A stretch of 52,262 bases of DNA, from assembly GCA_964472015.1 (NCBI GenBank), contig CAYYIP010000015.1, positions 1 through 52,262 on the forward strand. Reading direction: 5' to 3'. This DNA is from JAAYTD01 sp964472015. GTDB taxonomy: Bacteria > Bacteroidota > Ignavibacteria > Kapaibacteriales > UBA2268. Positions 1 to 8,647 of this stretch are shown one piece after another. Under the pieces are notes generated by a model that was given only the letters and a program-made list of their open reading frames with translations, had not been told where the DNA came from and ran no database searches. Position 1 is the stretch's first letter, and each line of letters begins with the position of its first letter. Made by a program: the position numbers and the translations under genes.

Positions 1-210
1 GGTATAGCTTGGATACAACCAAAAAATCAATCATTCACAACTAAAGAAGCAAGTTTAGGAGGAATGTTAAGTATTAGAGGTTCCTACTTAATAGGTCATT
101 GCTTACCTTATATTGAGTTAGAGGGAAAATCAAAAGGTTGGGTTATGGGAAATGTATTTTTAGAGGACAATATAAGTATAAGATGTGGTGTAAATTTGAA
201 AATAAAATAA
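1..210 (+). CDS. C-terminal fragment of a probable outer-membrane beta-barrel protein
   Basis: The window opens inside a reading frame that runs without a stop for 69 codons to TAA at 208-210. The residues alternate polar and hydrophobic (for example YIELEGKSKGWVMGNVFLED) and the last stretch ends in a short amphipathic strand, as is usual for the C-terminus of an outer-membrane barrel. The start lies outside the window, so family and length cannot be judged. The barrel assignment is inference from residue pattern only. Confidence 0.45.
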   Translation, partial: GIAWIQPKNQSFTTKEASLGGMLSIRGSYLIGHCLPYIELEGKSKGWVMGNVFLEDNISIRCGVNLKIK

Positions 211-246
211 AATAAAAAAGCCTTATTAATAATTTAAGAAAAATAG

Positions 247-254
247 TATTTTTG
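247..254 (+). promoter_or_regulatory. Putative Bacteroidota -7 promoter element for the MFS gene
   Basis: TATTTTTG matches TAnnTTTG. The flanking bases (AAAAATA before, AATTATAAATAA after) are nearly the same as at the 4812 promoter. No clear -33 TTG is present. The leader to the next start is about 230 nt. Confidence 0.45.
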
Positions 255-483
255 TAATTATAAATAATCTCACGCTAACTGCAAAAATTTAATAATTAGT
301 AAAGCATAGAGCTTTAGACTACCTGAAAAATTACGAAAACGTGATATTTTATTTGGAGAGTAAGTGGTTATTTCTATTTTGAAAACAAACACTAAACATA
401 ATACTATTGAAGAAAAAATTATCCTTGATTTCGATAAAGAAATAAAACAATTACAAGAAACAAGTACAACAAAAGAATAACGA

Positions 484-1674
484 ATGGAACGAAAAAAAAT
501 ATTTGGAATACAGCCAAACGCCTTTTTTGCGGGACTAACAAGTTTTTTCACTGACACATCTACCAAAATGGTATATAGTGTTATGCCTCTTTTTTTATTA
601 TCAATAGGAGCTTCCAAAACTACCATTTCATTAATTGAAGGAATTGCAGAAAGCACCGCTTCTTTATTAAAGGCTATTTCGGGATATTGGAGTGATAAAA
701 TTGGTAAGAACAAGCCATTTATGATTATTGGATATGGGATCACTGCAATTATAACCCCTTTATATGCATTAGCAAGAATACCTATTCAGATTTTATTTTT
801 TCGGTTCTTTGAGCGCATTGGGAAGGGATTAAGAACTGCACCACGAGACAGTCTCATAAGTAGCTCAATCAAAAAAAATGAAGCTGGTAAAACTTTTGGG
901 TTCCAGAAAACAATGGATAATAGCGGAGCTATTCTCGGTCCTTTAATTGCCTTCTTATTATTATCTATTTTTCCGATAAAATATTCTTACATATTTTTAT
1001 TAGCAACCATTCCTGCAATTCTTGGTGTATTGACGATTGTTTTTTTTATAAAAGAGGCAAACGCCGAAAAAAAACAGACCAATAATAAGATTTCGCCAAA
1101 ATATTTACCTAAGAAATTTTATTTCTTTCTTATCATAATTTTTGTCTTTACTCTTGGTAATTCATCAGATGCACTGTTATTAGTAAAAACCAGCGAAACA
1201 GGTATTGATAAATCGTATATTCCTTTTGTATATATGATATTTAATACAGTATCTGTATTATTTGCCATACCTATTGGAAAATTATCGGATAAAATTGGTC
1301 GTGAAAAATTGATTATTATAGGATTTTTAGTTTATGCGATTGTATATTTTCTTTTCGGCAGATTTAATAGTATAAATGTTTTTATTTTCTTATTTATGTT
1401 GTATGGATTTTACAGTGCATTGACTGATGGTAGCCAAAAAGCAATGATTTCTGATATTGTTAGTAAAGATTTGAAAGGAACAGGATTTGGTATTTATCAT
1501 GCTGTGCTTGGAATTACTTTATTGCCTGCAAGTTTAATTGCGGGACTGCTTTATGATAGGGTCAATTCAAACGCACCTTTTTATTTCGGCTCTACAATGG
1601 CATTAATCGCTACTATTCTAATGATAATATTTACTGTTGTGGATAAGAGAAAACAAAAACTAACTTATATATAA
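484..1674 (+). CDS. Major facilitator superfamily transporter
   Basis: A 396-residue inner-membrane protein with about twelve hydrophobic segments. The loop after the second segment carries the MFS signature-like GYWSDKIGKNK, and the second half repeats it as GKLSDKIGREK, the usual two-fold MFS repeat. A conserved-looking loop near residues 112-122 (RIGKGLRTAPRD) fits bacterial drug or metabolite exporters. The substrate cannot be read from sequence. The gene follows a fragment of an outer-membrane protein and precedes a RAYT gene, so no operon partner is obvious. Membership of MFS is secure; the role is not. Confidence 0.85.
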   Translation: MERKKIFGIQPNAFFAGLTSFFTDTSTKMVYSVMPLFLLSIGASKTTISLIEGIAESTASLLKAISGYWSDKIGKNKPFMIIGYGITAIITPLYALARIPIQILFFRFFERIGKGLRTAPRDSLISSSIKKNEAGKTFGFQKTMDNSGAILGPLIAFLLLSIFPIKYSYIFLLATIPAILGVLTIVFFIKEANAEKKQTNNKISPKYLPKKFYFFLIIIFVFTLGNSSDALLLVKTSETGIDKSYIPFVYMIFNTVSVLFAIPIGKLSDKIGREKLIIIGFLVYAIVYFLFGRFNSINVFIFLFMLYGFYSALTDGSQKAMISDIVSKDLKGTGFGIYHAVLGITLLPASLIAGLLYDRVNSNAPFYFGSTMALIATILMIIFTVVDKRKQKLTYI

Positions 1675-1737
1675 CAAATAACGTGTCGAAAAAAATAAAA
1701 CGATAAAAAACAGGTAAAAACATTCAATTAACAACCA

Positions 1738-2304
1738 ATGACCTACAATTCCGACAAACATCATCGCCGTAGCATTCGCATAAAGGGATACGATTATTCG
1801 CAAGATGGATTGTATTATATTACCGTTTGCGCACAAAATCGTATATGTTTATTTGGTAAAATAGACAATGGAAAAATGATTTTGAATGATGTGGGGAAGA
1901 TGCTTGAGAATGAATGGTTAAAATTGGCGGAACGATTTAAAAATATCGTTTTGCATGAATACGTTGTGATGCCAAATCATTGTCATGCCATTTTAGAAAT
2001 CGTAGGGGCGTCCCTTGTGGTCGCCCCAAACAACGGAAACACACAAATAATAGGGCAACCACAAGGGATTGCCCCAACAATTGGCGATATTATCGGAGCA
2101 TTTAAATCCATTACAACGATGGAATATATTCGTGGTGTGAAAAACGGCATTTGGCAGCCATTTAATAAAAAATTATGGCAACGAAATTATTGGGATTATT
2201 GGGAGCACATCATACGTAACGAAAAATCATATATTCAGATTTCGGAATATATAATAAATAATCCTGAAAATTGGAAGAATGATACCTTAAAAACGGATTA
2301 TTAA
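1738..2304 (+). CDS. REP-associated tyrosine transposase (RAYT, Y1_Tnp family)
   Basis: A 188-residue protein with the IS200/Y1 HUH transposase layout. It has an N-terminal RR-IR-GYDY strand followed by GLYYITVCAQNR, the HUH pair in VVMPNHCHAI (about residues 77-86), and the C-terminal YIINNPENWKND helix that carries the catalytic tyrosine. RAYTs of this kind are single-copy, domesticated-looking transposases associated with short palindromes (REPs). Between the HUH motif and the C-terminal half is a low-conservation insert (about residues 88-115) encoded by two GC-rich hairpins, annotated separately. The gene appears intact. Confidence 0.88.
   Translation: MTYNSDKHHRRSIRIKGYDYSQDGLYYITVCAQNRICLFGKIDNGKMILNDVGKMLENEWLKLAERFKNIVLHEYVVMPNHCHAILEIVGASLVVAPNNGNTQIIGQPQGIAPTIGDIIGAFKSITTMEYIRGVKNGIWQPFNKKLWQRNYWDYWEHIIRNEKSYIQISEYIINNPENWKNDTLKTDY
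2005..2027 (+). repeat. REP-like hairpin 1 inside the RAYT gene
   Basis: GGGGCG (2005-2010) pairs with CGCCCC (2022-2027), and the inner TCCC/GTGG bases partly extend the stem. It is far more GC-rich than its surroundings and is read in frame as part of the transposase. Confidence 0.6.
2053..2075 (-). repeat. REP-like hairpin 2 inside the RAYT gene, inverted relative to hairpin 1
   Basis: Read on the minus strand, this segment begins GGGGCAATCCCTTGTGGT. Hairpin 1 on the plus strand begins GGGGCGTCCCTTGTGGT. The two copies are therefore diverged and face each other 25 nt apart. Confidence 0.6.
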
Positions 2305-2331
2305 TTTATACATAAACAAAACAATTAATCT

Positions 2332-3270
2332 ATGAATAAAGTAAACAAATTAGAAGCACTAAGAAACAGTAAATGGCTCTACCCTATTGTTATTGCACTC
2401 TGTTTTATGCCATTTATTTCGCCAGCCTTAGCACTATTTATCGGCTTAGTATTTTCCTTAATTGGCATTAAAAATGACAGCTTACACAAATACACATCAA
2501 AAATTTTGCAAGCATCTATTGTTTTAATGGGATTTGGAATGAGTTTGAGCGATGTAATTGCATCCTCGAAAACAGGATTTATAGAAACTATCATTTCTGT
2601 AACTGTTGTGATGTTTTTAGGTATAGCTCTTGGAAAGCTCTTGAAAGTAGATAAAAATACTTCGTTACTTATTGCTTCGGGTACTGCAATTTGCGGTGGA
2701 AGTGCCATTGCTGCCGTTGCACCTATTATTAACAGCAAAAGCTATCAAACATCATTCGCTCTTATTGTAATTTTTGTGTTAAATGCTATTGCTCTTTTCA
2801 TTTTCCCAGTTTTAGGACACAACTTAGGACTTAGTCAAGAGGCCTTCGGCAATTGGGCAGCCATAGCTATTCATGATACCAGCTCAGTTGTAGGTGCCGG
2901 TGCAATTTACGGTGAAAAAGCTTTGCAAGTTGCTACCACAGTAAAACTTATTCGTGCATTATGGATTATCCCGTTATCGCTGATAATAGCTTTTGTAAAC
3001 AAATCAGACGACAAAAAATCAATTAAATTTCCCTGGTTTATCCTGCTTTTCGTCTTAGCTATTATTTTCGCAAACCTATTCCCTACTATGCAAAGCAGTT
3101 ACGACCATTTCAGTTGGCTCGGCAGACGTGGTATGGTTATAGCTCTATTCCTTATCGGCTCTAATATAACTATTAGTGAAATCAAAAAATCAGGTCCTCG
3201 TAGTTTTGTTCTTGGCATTACGTTGTGGATAATAATTTCCATTGCTTCGCTCTTTTTCTTAACAATCTAG
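2332..3270 (+). CDS. YeiH-family putative sulfate exporter
   Basis: A 312-residue membrane protein with about nine or ten hydrophobic helices. It carries recognisable signatures of the conserved hypothetical 698/YeiH family: the glycine-rich ASGTAICGGSAIAAVAP around residues 115-131, the AIAIHDTSSVVGAGAIYG loop around residues 177-194, and GRRGMVIALFLIGSNI near the C-terminus. Family members are annotated as putative sulfate or sulfonate-related exporters, but the substrate is not established from sequence. It starts 27 nt after the RAYT gene and ends cleanly before a promoter and an extragenic repeat. Confidence 0.85.
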   Translation: MNKVNKLEALRNSKWLYPIVIALCFMPFISPALALFIGLVFSLIGIKNDSLHKYTSKILQASIVLMGFGMSLSDVIASSKTGFIETIISVTVVMFLGIALGKLLKVDKNTSLLIASGTAICGGSAIAAVAPIINSKSYQTSFALIVIFVLNAIALFIFPVLGHNLGLSQEAFGNWAAIAIHDTSSVVGAGAIYGEKALQVATTVKLIRALWIIPLSLIIAFVNKSDDKKSIKFPWFILLFVLAIIFANLFPTMQSSYDHFSWLGRRGMVIALFLIGSNITISEIKKSGPRSFVLGITLWIIISIASLFFLTI

Positions 3271-3313
3271 GTTTTTTGAAAAGATATATTGAAGTAGTAA
3301 AAAATAAAAAACT

Positions 3314-3344
3314 TTTGATAGATTGTAGGATAATAGTATATTTG
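3314..3344 (+). promoter_or_regulatory. Full-consensus Bacteroidota promoter
   Basis: TTTG (3314-3317), a 19-nt spacer, then TATATTTG (3337-3344). This matches the Bacteroidota consensus TTTG-N19-TAnnTTTG exactly and is the best promoter in the window. It lies upstream of the HD-domain gene, with repeat copy A in the transcribed leader. Confidence 0.65.
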
Positions 3345-3372
3345 CAATTGTAATTACACACCAACTCTGGTA

Positions 3373-3501
3373 ATTGTCTTAACTATGATTTTTAAGTTTA
3401 AAAAGATTTTTATGATATTATGATTAAAATCATACAATAAATAAAATAAATGGAAAATAAAAATATACAATCAGGGCAATCAAATGACTCACAGTTTAGA
3501 C
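3373..3501 (+). repeat. Extragenic palindrome, copy A
   Basis: The left arm GTCTTAACTATGA (inside 3373-3396) is complementary, with two mismatches, to TCACAGTTTAGAC at 3489-3501. The arms enclose about 100 nt. The left arm is identical over 24 nt to copy B at 4643 and close to copy C at 11384. Confidence 0.6.
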
Positions 3502-3610
3502 GATTATAACCGTATTGAAACAAGCTGAAATGATTGCAAATGAATTTATAAATAAATAATCAATACAAGATAAAATTTTAATGAATACTAACAATTTAAA
3601 CATATAATCA

Positions 3611-4183
3611 ATGGAAAGAAAAAAAGCACTTGAGCTATTAAAAAAGTATAATAAAGAGAAATTTCATATTCAACACGCCTTAACAGTTGAACAAGTTATG
3701 AAATGGTATGCCCAAGAGTTAGGTTACGATGCTAACTATTGGGGAATAGTTGGTTTATTACACGACCTTGACTTTGAAATGTATCCACAAGAACATTGTA
3801 TTAAGGTAGCAGAAATCCTAAAATCAGAGAATTATAGCGAAGATTTAATTCGTGCAATTTGTTCTCATGGATACAATGTAATGGTGGATATTAGACCAGA
3901 ACATCAAATGGAAAAAATTCTATATGCTATAGATGAATTAACAGGTTTAATTGGTGCTGCTGCAATAATGCGACCTTCAAAAAGCGTTTCCGATATGGAA
4001 CTAAGTAGTTTAAAGAAAAAATTTAAGAGTAAAGCATTTGCGGCAGGTTGTTCTCGTGAAATTATTATAAATGGTGCAGAAATGTTAAATTGGGACATAG
4101 ACACATTGTTAAGTAAAACATTAGAAGCAATGAAAGCAACAGAAAATATCGTGTCTGAGCAATTGAATAGTATGGACTTATAA
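3611..4183 (+). CDS. HD-domain metal-dependent phosphohydrolase
   Basis: A 190-residue soluble protein with the HD-superfamily metal ligands. These are a first His in FHIQHALTVE (about residues 18-27), the HD doublet in VGLLHDLDFE (about residues 47-56), a His in PQEHCIKVAEIL, the ICSHGYN helix and a downstream Asp in YAIDELTGLI. The size and the single HD domain match small stand-alone HDIG hydrolases. Their substrates (nucleotides or other phosphate compounds) vary and cannot be assigned here. The promoter at 3314-3344 and repeat copy A lie upstream. No conserved partner gene is adjacent, because the next gene is a pseudogene. Confidence 0.8.
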   Translation: MERKKALELLKKYNKEKFHIQHALTVEQVMKWYAQELGYDANYWGIVGLLHDLDFEMYPQEHCIKVAEILKSENYSEDLIRAICSHGYNVMVDIRPEHQMEKILYAIDELTGLIGAAAIMRPSKSVSDMELSSLKKKFKSKAFAAGCSREIIINGAEMLNWDIDTLLSKTLEAMKATENIVSEQLNSMDL

Positions 4184-4241
4184 TTTTTCTTAATATTTTT
4201 TGCTTATGCGCAAAACCTTGACAGTAAAAAATAACCTAACT

Positions 4242-4247
4242 AAGGAG
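4242..4247 (+). promoter_or_regulatory. Strong Shine-Dalgarno site in front of the pseudogene
   Basis: AAGGAG lies four bases before ATG at 4252. Clear Shine-Dalgarno sites are rare in this window, so the pseudogene kept its translation start after the coding part broke. Confidence 0.6.
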
Positions 4248-4251
4248 AAAA

Positions 4252-4616
4252 ATGGCAATTCCGACTAGTTGAACAAAAGAAAAAGCAACAATAAGAATTG
4301 ACACGGAAAAGTGTACTGGTGTTTGCAGACAATGTGTAGAGGTTTGTAAGGATTTCAGCTTTTGCCTTGAAAATAATAAGTAAGAATCAGCGAGACCTCT
4401 GTATTTTGATGCATTGGCTGCGGACAATGTATGGCTATTTGTCCGACGGGTGCACTTGAGATATCTGGAAGAGAATTATCCAAAGATGATCTGTTTGATT
4501 TGCCACCTGAAAAGTATGCTAACAAAGAAGGATTGTTTGTTATTTTTGGATACCCTTCTGTGAAATACAAAAAAGGAATCAAAAGAACGTTTGCATCTAC
4601 CACAATTATGAAATAA
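4252..4616 (+). pseudogene. Decayed ferredoxin-nitroreductase fusion gene
   Basis: A good ribosome-binding site (AAGGAG, 4242-4247) precedes ATG at 4252, but codon 7 is TGA. The frame then reads a first [4Fe-4S] cluster segment (KCTGVCRQCVEVCKD) and meets TAA near 4381. A second, complete cluster motif, GCIGCGQCMAICPTGA, continues in another frame behind a TGA. After LPPEKYA the sequence jumps to GYPSVKYKKGIKRTFAS, which resembles the extreme C-terminus of nitroreductases. In the family an FMN nitroreductase domain of roughly 170 residues separates these parts, so that domain is deleted. The gene has therefore lost function through stops, a frameshift and an internal deletion. Confidence 0.75.
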
Positions 4617-4642
4617 AGCACGAATGCACAATTAAAGTAAAA

Positions 4643-4734
4643 ATTGTCTTAACTATGATTTTTAAGATTCTTATGATAAATATAATTTAAATATCATCAC
4701 AACCACAACAATCAAATGAATCATAGTTGAGACA
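4643..4734 (+). repeat. Extragenic palindrome, copy B (most complete)
   Basis: The left arm TGTCTTAACTATGA (4645-4658) pairs with TCATAGTTGAGACA (4721-4734), 13 of 14 positions. The inner part is AT-rich with several ATGAT words. It lies 26 nt after the ferredoxin-nitroreductase pseudogene. Confidence 0.7.
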
Positions 4735-4811
4735 TAATATTCAACTTATAATTAGAAAAAACAACAAGTATAAATTTTATTATTAGATCAGTAAATTTCT
4801 GTAAAAAATAG

Positions 4812-4819
4812 TATATTTG
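4812..4819 (+). promoter_or_regulatory. Putative -7 promoter element for the restriction-modification operon
   Basis: TATATTTG fits TAnnTTTG and lies 58 nt before the start of the single-chain R-M gene. The surrounding bases resemble those at 247 and 3337. No clear -33 TTG is visible. Confidence 0.5.
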
Positions 4820-4877
4820 CAATTATAAATAAGCATTAAATATTCAAACCAATATCTAAACAAAATATACAACGCAA

Positions 4878-7800
4878 ATGATAACAAAAGATAATTTTAA
4901 AAATGTACTTGAAAAACTTGGTTTTATCGAAAACAAAAACGTTTTTTCTAAATCATTCGGTTCACTAACTGAATGTGTGATGGCGGTAAATTGTAACAAA
5001 GAGGAATTGATTTATCCGGCAGGCGTGATAATTAACGATAGAACAATCTGCAATTTTAATAATTCCGAAAACTTTGTTGTATTTGAATGCGTACATCGGC
5101 TTTTGGAAAAAGGCTACCGACCCGAACACATTGAGTTAGAAAAACGCTGGAACCTTGGACATGAAAGCAAGAGTGGCAAAGCAGATATTTGCGTTTATGA
5201 TATAGACAGGCAGAATATGCTTTTTATAATTGAGTGCAAAACTTATGGAAAAGAGTACGATAAGGCCCTGAAAATACTTAAAGAAGACGGTGGACAACTT
5301 TTTTCGTACTGGCAACAGGAACGCAGCACTAAATGGATTTCGCTTTATTCTTCGGATTGGAAATATGATGACATTATTTACAAAAATGACATTATCTGTT
5401 GTATAGACGATGCCAATATTGTTAAAATGGAAGAGAAAGATAAGACTGTTTTACTCTATAAAAAAGCAAATACAGTGCCTGAATATTTTGAAACTTGGAC
5501 GGAAACTTATGGACAAAAAATGTGGCAGGGTTTGCTGTTTGGTGAAGATACGCAAGCATATCAAATTGGTGTTCGTCCATTGCGTAAAAGAGACTTAAAA
5601 GATTTCGACCCCGAAGATAAAATTGTCAACCGTTTTGAGGAAATTTTAAGACACAACAACGTCAGCGATAAAGAAAACGCTTTTAATCGCTTAGTAGCTT
5701 TATTTATTTGCAAACTCGTTGACGAAATTAAAAAACAAGATGATGATATAGTAGAGTTTCAATACCGACAAGGTCCTGACACTTATGAGACACTTCAAGA
5801 CCGCTTGCAAAGACTTCATACCGAAGGAATGGAAGAGTTTATGGGCGAAAAAATATTTTATGTGTCAAACGATTATGCCGAAAACTTATTTAAAAACTAC
5901 ACAAGCCATAAGCGAGAGAAAGCTATTGAAGACCTAAAAAATACTATTCGCATTCTCAAATTCTATTCAAACAACGATTTTTCTTTCAAAGATGTTCATA
6001 ACGAAGAATTGTTTTTTCAGAATGGGAAAATATTGGTGGAAGTAGTACAGCTATTTGAAAATCATAGAATTGTATATCCATCTAAACATCAATTTTTGGG
6101 CGATTTGTTCGAACAGCTTTTAAACAAAGGCTTTAAACAGAGCGAAGGGCAGTTTTTTACACCTACGCCAATTACTCGATTTATATGGGATAGCCTTCCT
6201 TTAAACGAAATTCCCAAAGTAATTGATTTCGCCTGTGGTTCTGGGCATTTTCTAACCGAAGCGGTGGAAAGCATCAACAGCCGTTTGAAAACAGACGAGA
6301 ACAACACTTGGGTAGAAAAACATATTTTTGGCATTGAAAAAGATTACCGATTGGCACGGGTTTCAAAGATTTCGCTCTTTATGAATGGTGCAGGCGGCGG
6401 TAACATTATTTTTGGCGACGGACTTGAAAACATAAGCGAAAAGCAAATTGAAAACGGTGCTTTCGATGTGTTGGTTGCCAATCCGCCTTACAGCGTTTCG
6501 GCTTTCAAATCGCACCTTAAACTGAAAAACAATAATTTTGAACTCTTAAGCCGAATTTCAAACGATGGTAGCGAAATAGAAACGCTTTTTGTGGAACGAA
6601 TTGCCCAACTGCTCAAAGCCAAAGGCATAGCGGCGGTGGTGCTGCCCTCGTCCATTTTGAGCAACGACAGCAATAGCTATGTGGGAGCAAGGGAAATATT
6701 GCTGAAAAACTTTATGCTGCACTCGGTGGTGCAATTCGGTAGCAAGACTTTCGGGGCAACGGGAACCAATACCGTAGTGCTGTTTCTTGAAAAATACAAC
6801 GAGCCGCCCAAAGTGTGGACGATGAAACAGGACAGTGCCGACGCCATTATTCAATCGGAAGACGTTGCAGGCTGGGAAGATGACGAAATTCTTACGGCTT
6901 ATCTTAAAAAGATTGGCGTAACAAGTGAAGATTACCGTAAATTTACCGATGAAAGCGTTTCGCCCGACGGTTTTGCTCATTGCGAATATCTGAAAATGTA
7001 TGCCGATGAATTTCTGAAACTGACGAAAACCGTAAACTTGCAAAATTCCAACGCATTCAAAAGACTTACTGCAAGCGAGCAAGCAGAAAAGTTGAAGCAG
7101 GAGTTTTACCGATACGCCAAAGAGATAGAAGTAGAAAAGCTGCTTTACTTTGCCCTCACCTACAAGCAGACCGTGCTGATTGTTACCGCTCCAAGCGACA
7201 ATGCCGAGCAAAAACGCTTTTTAGGCTACGATTGGAGCAACCGCAAGGGAGCAGAGGGTATACAGATAACCCAAGCCGGAGGAATGCTTTATAACGACAG
7301 CGACCGCAACGCCTCCGACACAATAGCTGCTGCTGTCCGCAGCAATTTTACCCAAACGGCGATGCCCGATTTAGGCGAAAAACAGAAGTACTGCACGCTT
7401 GCAAATTTGAGCGACATGATTGATTTTTCGCGAACGGATTTCAATAAAGCCATAAAACTGACACCCGATAAAAAGATTGAAATAAAGAGTAAGTTTCCGT
7501 TGGTGAAGTTGGGAGAGATAATCACTATTATACGAGGTGTTACATTTGATAAAAAATATCAGGAACATATTGAAACAAAAAATATTGTTCTTACGGCTGA
7601 TAACATTACTCTCGATGGACATTTTGAAATAACAAAAAAGATATTTGTATCTGAAAGCGTTTCATTTGATAAAGAAAAGTTATTAAAAAAAGATGATTGC
7701 TTTATGTGTTTTTCAAGCGGTAGTAAGCAGCATGTTGGGAAAATTGCTTTTATTACTGAAAATCAACCGTATTATGCAGGTGGCTTTATGGGAATCTTAA

Positions 7801-8597
7801 GGGTCTCTAATAAGAATTTGCTTCCTAAATTTTTATATGAAACACTAAATAATGAAATAATGCGAGATGTCGTTCGCTCAAATAGCAGTGGAACAAATAT
7901 TCAGAATTTATCTAACAAAATTACAGAATTTAAGATTCCACTCCCCCCTCTTGATATCCAACATCAAATTGTTTCCGAATGCGAAAAAGTAGATGAGGAG
8001 TATAATACAAGCCGAATGAGTATAGAGGAATATAGAAAGAAAATAGCGCAAGTGTTTGAAAAACTTAAAGTTATAATCAAAAACGGGGGAGGGAGAATGT
8101 TGAAAATCAGTCAATTAACAATTGATGTCATTGGAAATATTACAAAAATACCAAAAGAACAAATTATGTCTGAAGGTAGATTTCCTGTAATTTCTCAGGA
8201 AGCTGGTAGTATTATTGCTGGTTACACTAATAACAAATTCCCAATTACAGATTTGCCTATAATTGTATTTGGTGACCATTCATGTACATTTAAATATATT
8301 GATTTTGCATTTGTTAGAGGAGCAGATGGAACTCAACTTATTAAAGTTGATACAAATATAGCAAATGCAAAATTTGTATACGAATATCTGTGTACAATTC
8401 AAATTCCCAATAATGGTAAATATGAAAGGCATTATAAGTATTTGAAAGATTTGTTAATACCAGTCCCGCCGCTTGACGAACAGGAGCGAATTGTTAAAGA
8501 AGTAGAAGGCTATGAAGCGGAAATAGCCAAAGCCAAGGCAGTAATGGCAGGCTGTGCAGAAAGGAAAAAGGCGATATTGGAAAAGTGGTTGGGATAG
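4878..8597 (+). CDS. Single-chain (type IIG-like) restriction-modification enzyme
   Basis: A 1239-residue protein that reads as nuclease, helical linker, adenine methylase and two specificity domains. Near residues 100-121, GKADICVYD and FIIECKTYGK give a D...ExK nuclease motif like the HsdR N-terminus. The N6-adenine methylase shows GQFFTPTPITR, motif I VIDFACGSGHF (about residues 447-457) and motif IV NPPYS (about residues 535-539). Two HsdS-type target-recognition domains follow (about residues 870-1065 and 1075-1235), each ending in an IPLPPLD or IPVPPLDEQ turn and a coiled coil. No helicase motifs are present, so this is not type I or type ISP. The enzyme should methylate and cut DNA alone. 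Base composition changes sharply between the methylase and the recognition domains. Confidence 0.88.
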   Translation: MITKDNFKNVLEKLGFIENKNVFSKSFGSLTECVMAVNCNKEELIYPAGVIINDRTICNFNNSENFVVFECVHRLLEKGYRPEHIELEKRWNLGHESKSGKADICVYDIDRQNMLFIIECKTYGKEYDKALKILKEDGGQLFSYWQQERSTKWISLYSSDWKYDDIIYKNDIICCIDDANIVKMEEKDKTVLLYKKANTVPEYFETWTETYGQKMWQGLLFGEDTQAYQIGVRPLRKRDLKDFDPEDKIVNRFEEILRHNNVSDKENAFNRLVALFICKLVDEIKKQDDDIVEFQYRQGPDTYETLQDRLQRLHTEGMEEFMGEKIFYVSNDYAENLFKNYTSHKREKAIEDLKNTIRILKFYSNNDFSFKDVHNEELFFQNGKILVEVVQLFENHRIVYPSKHQFLGDLFEQLLNKGFKQSEGQFFTPTPITRFIWDSLPLNEIPKVIDFACGSGHFLTEAVESINSRLKTDENNTWVEKHIFGIEKDYRLARVSKISLFMNGAGGGNIIFGDGLENISEKQIENGAFDVLVANPPYSVSAFKSHLKLKNNNFELLSRISNDGSEIETLFVERIAQLLKAKGIAAVVLPSSILSNDSNSYVGAREILLKNFMLHSVVQFGSKTFGATGTNTVVLFLEKYNEPPKVWTMKQDSADAIIQSEDVAGWEDDEILTAYLKKIGVTSEDYRKFTDESVSPDGFAHCEYLKMYADEFLKLTKTVNLQNSNAFKRLTASEQAEKLKQEFYRYAKEIEVEKLLYFALTYKQTVLIVTAPSDNAEQKRFLGYDWSNRKGAEGIQITQAGGMLYNDSDRNASDTIAAAVRSNFTQTAMPDLGEKQKYCTLANLSDMIDFSRTDFNKAIKLTPDKKIEIKSKFPLVKLGEIITIIRGVTFDKKYQEHIETKNIVLTADNITLDGHFEITKKIFVSESVSFDKEKLLKKDDCFMCFSSGSKQHVGKIAFITENQPYYAGGFMGILRVSNKNLLPKFLYETLNNEIMRDVVRSNSSGTNIQNLSNKITEFKIPLPPLDIQHQIVSECEKVDEEYNTSRMSIEEYRKKIAQVFEKLKVIIKNGGGRMLKISQLTIDVIGNITKIPKEQIMSEGRFPVISQEAGSIIAGYTNNKFPITDLPIIVFGDHSCTFKYIDFAFVRGADGTQLIKVDTNIANAKFVYEYLCTIQIPNNGKYERHYKYLKDLLIPVPPLDEQERIVKEVEGYEAEIAKAKAVMAGCAERKKAILEKWLG

Positions 8598-8647
8598 AAA
8601 TGTGTAAATTTAGAAATGTTTAATTTAAAAAATAATACGAAATAGTT

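Larger units (their letters stand above)
3271..3610. other. 340-nt gene-free stretch: promoter and extragenic repeat
   Basis: This stretch holds the promoter at 3314-3344 and repeat copy A (3373-3501), then an AT-rich leader to the HD-domain gene. No convincing gene was seen; a short open stretch beginning near 3450 runs into stops. Confidence 0.6.

Noticed and set aside
484..743. Long minus-strand frame opposite the MFS gene
   Set aside because: Its residues mirror the MFS codons and show no motif; the plus-strand product is clearly a transporter.
4431..4616. 61-codon frame containing a complete CX2CX2CX3CP ferredoxin motif
   Set aside because: It is the in-frame remainder of a larger broken gene; upstream cluster residues and downstream nitroreductase tail belong to the same pseudogene, so it is not an independent small ferredoxin.
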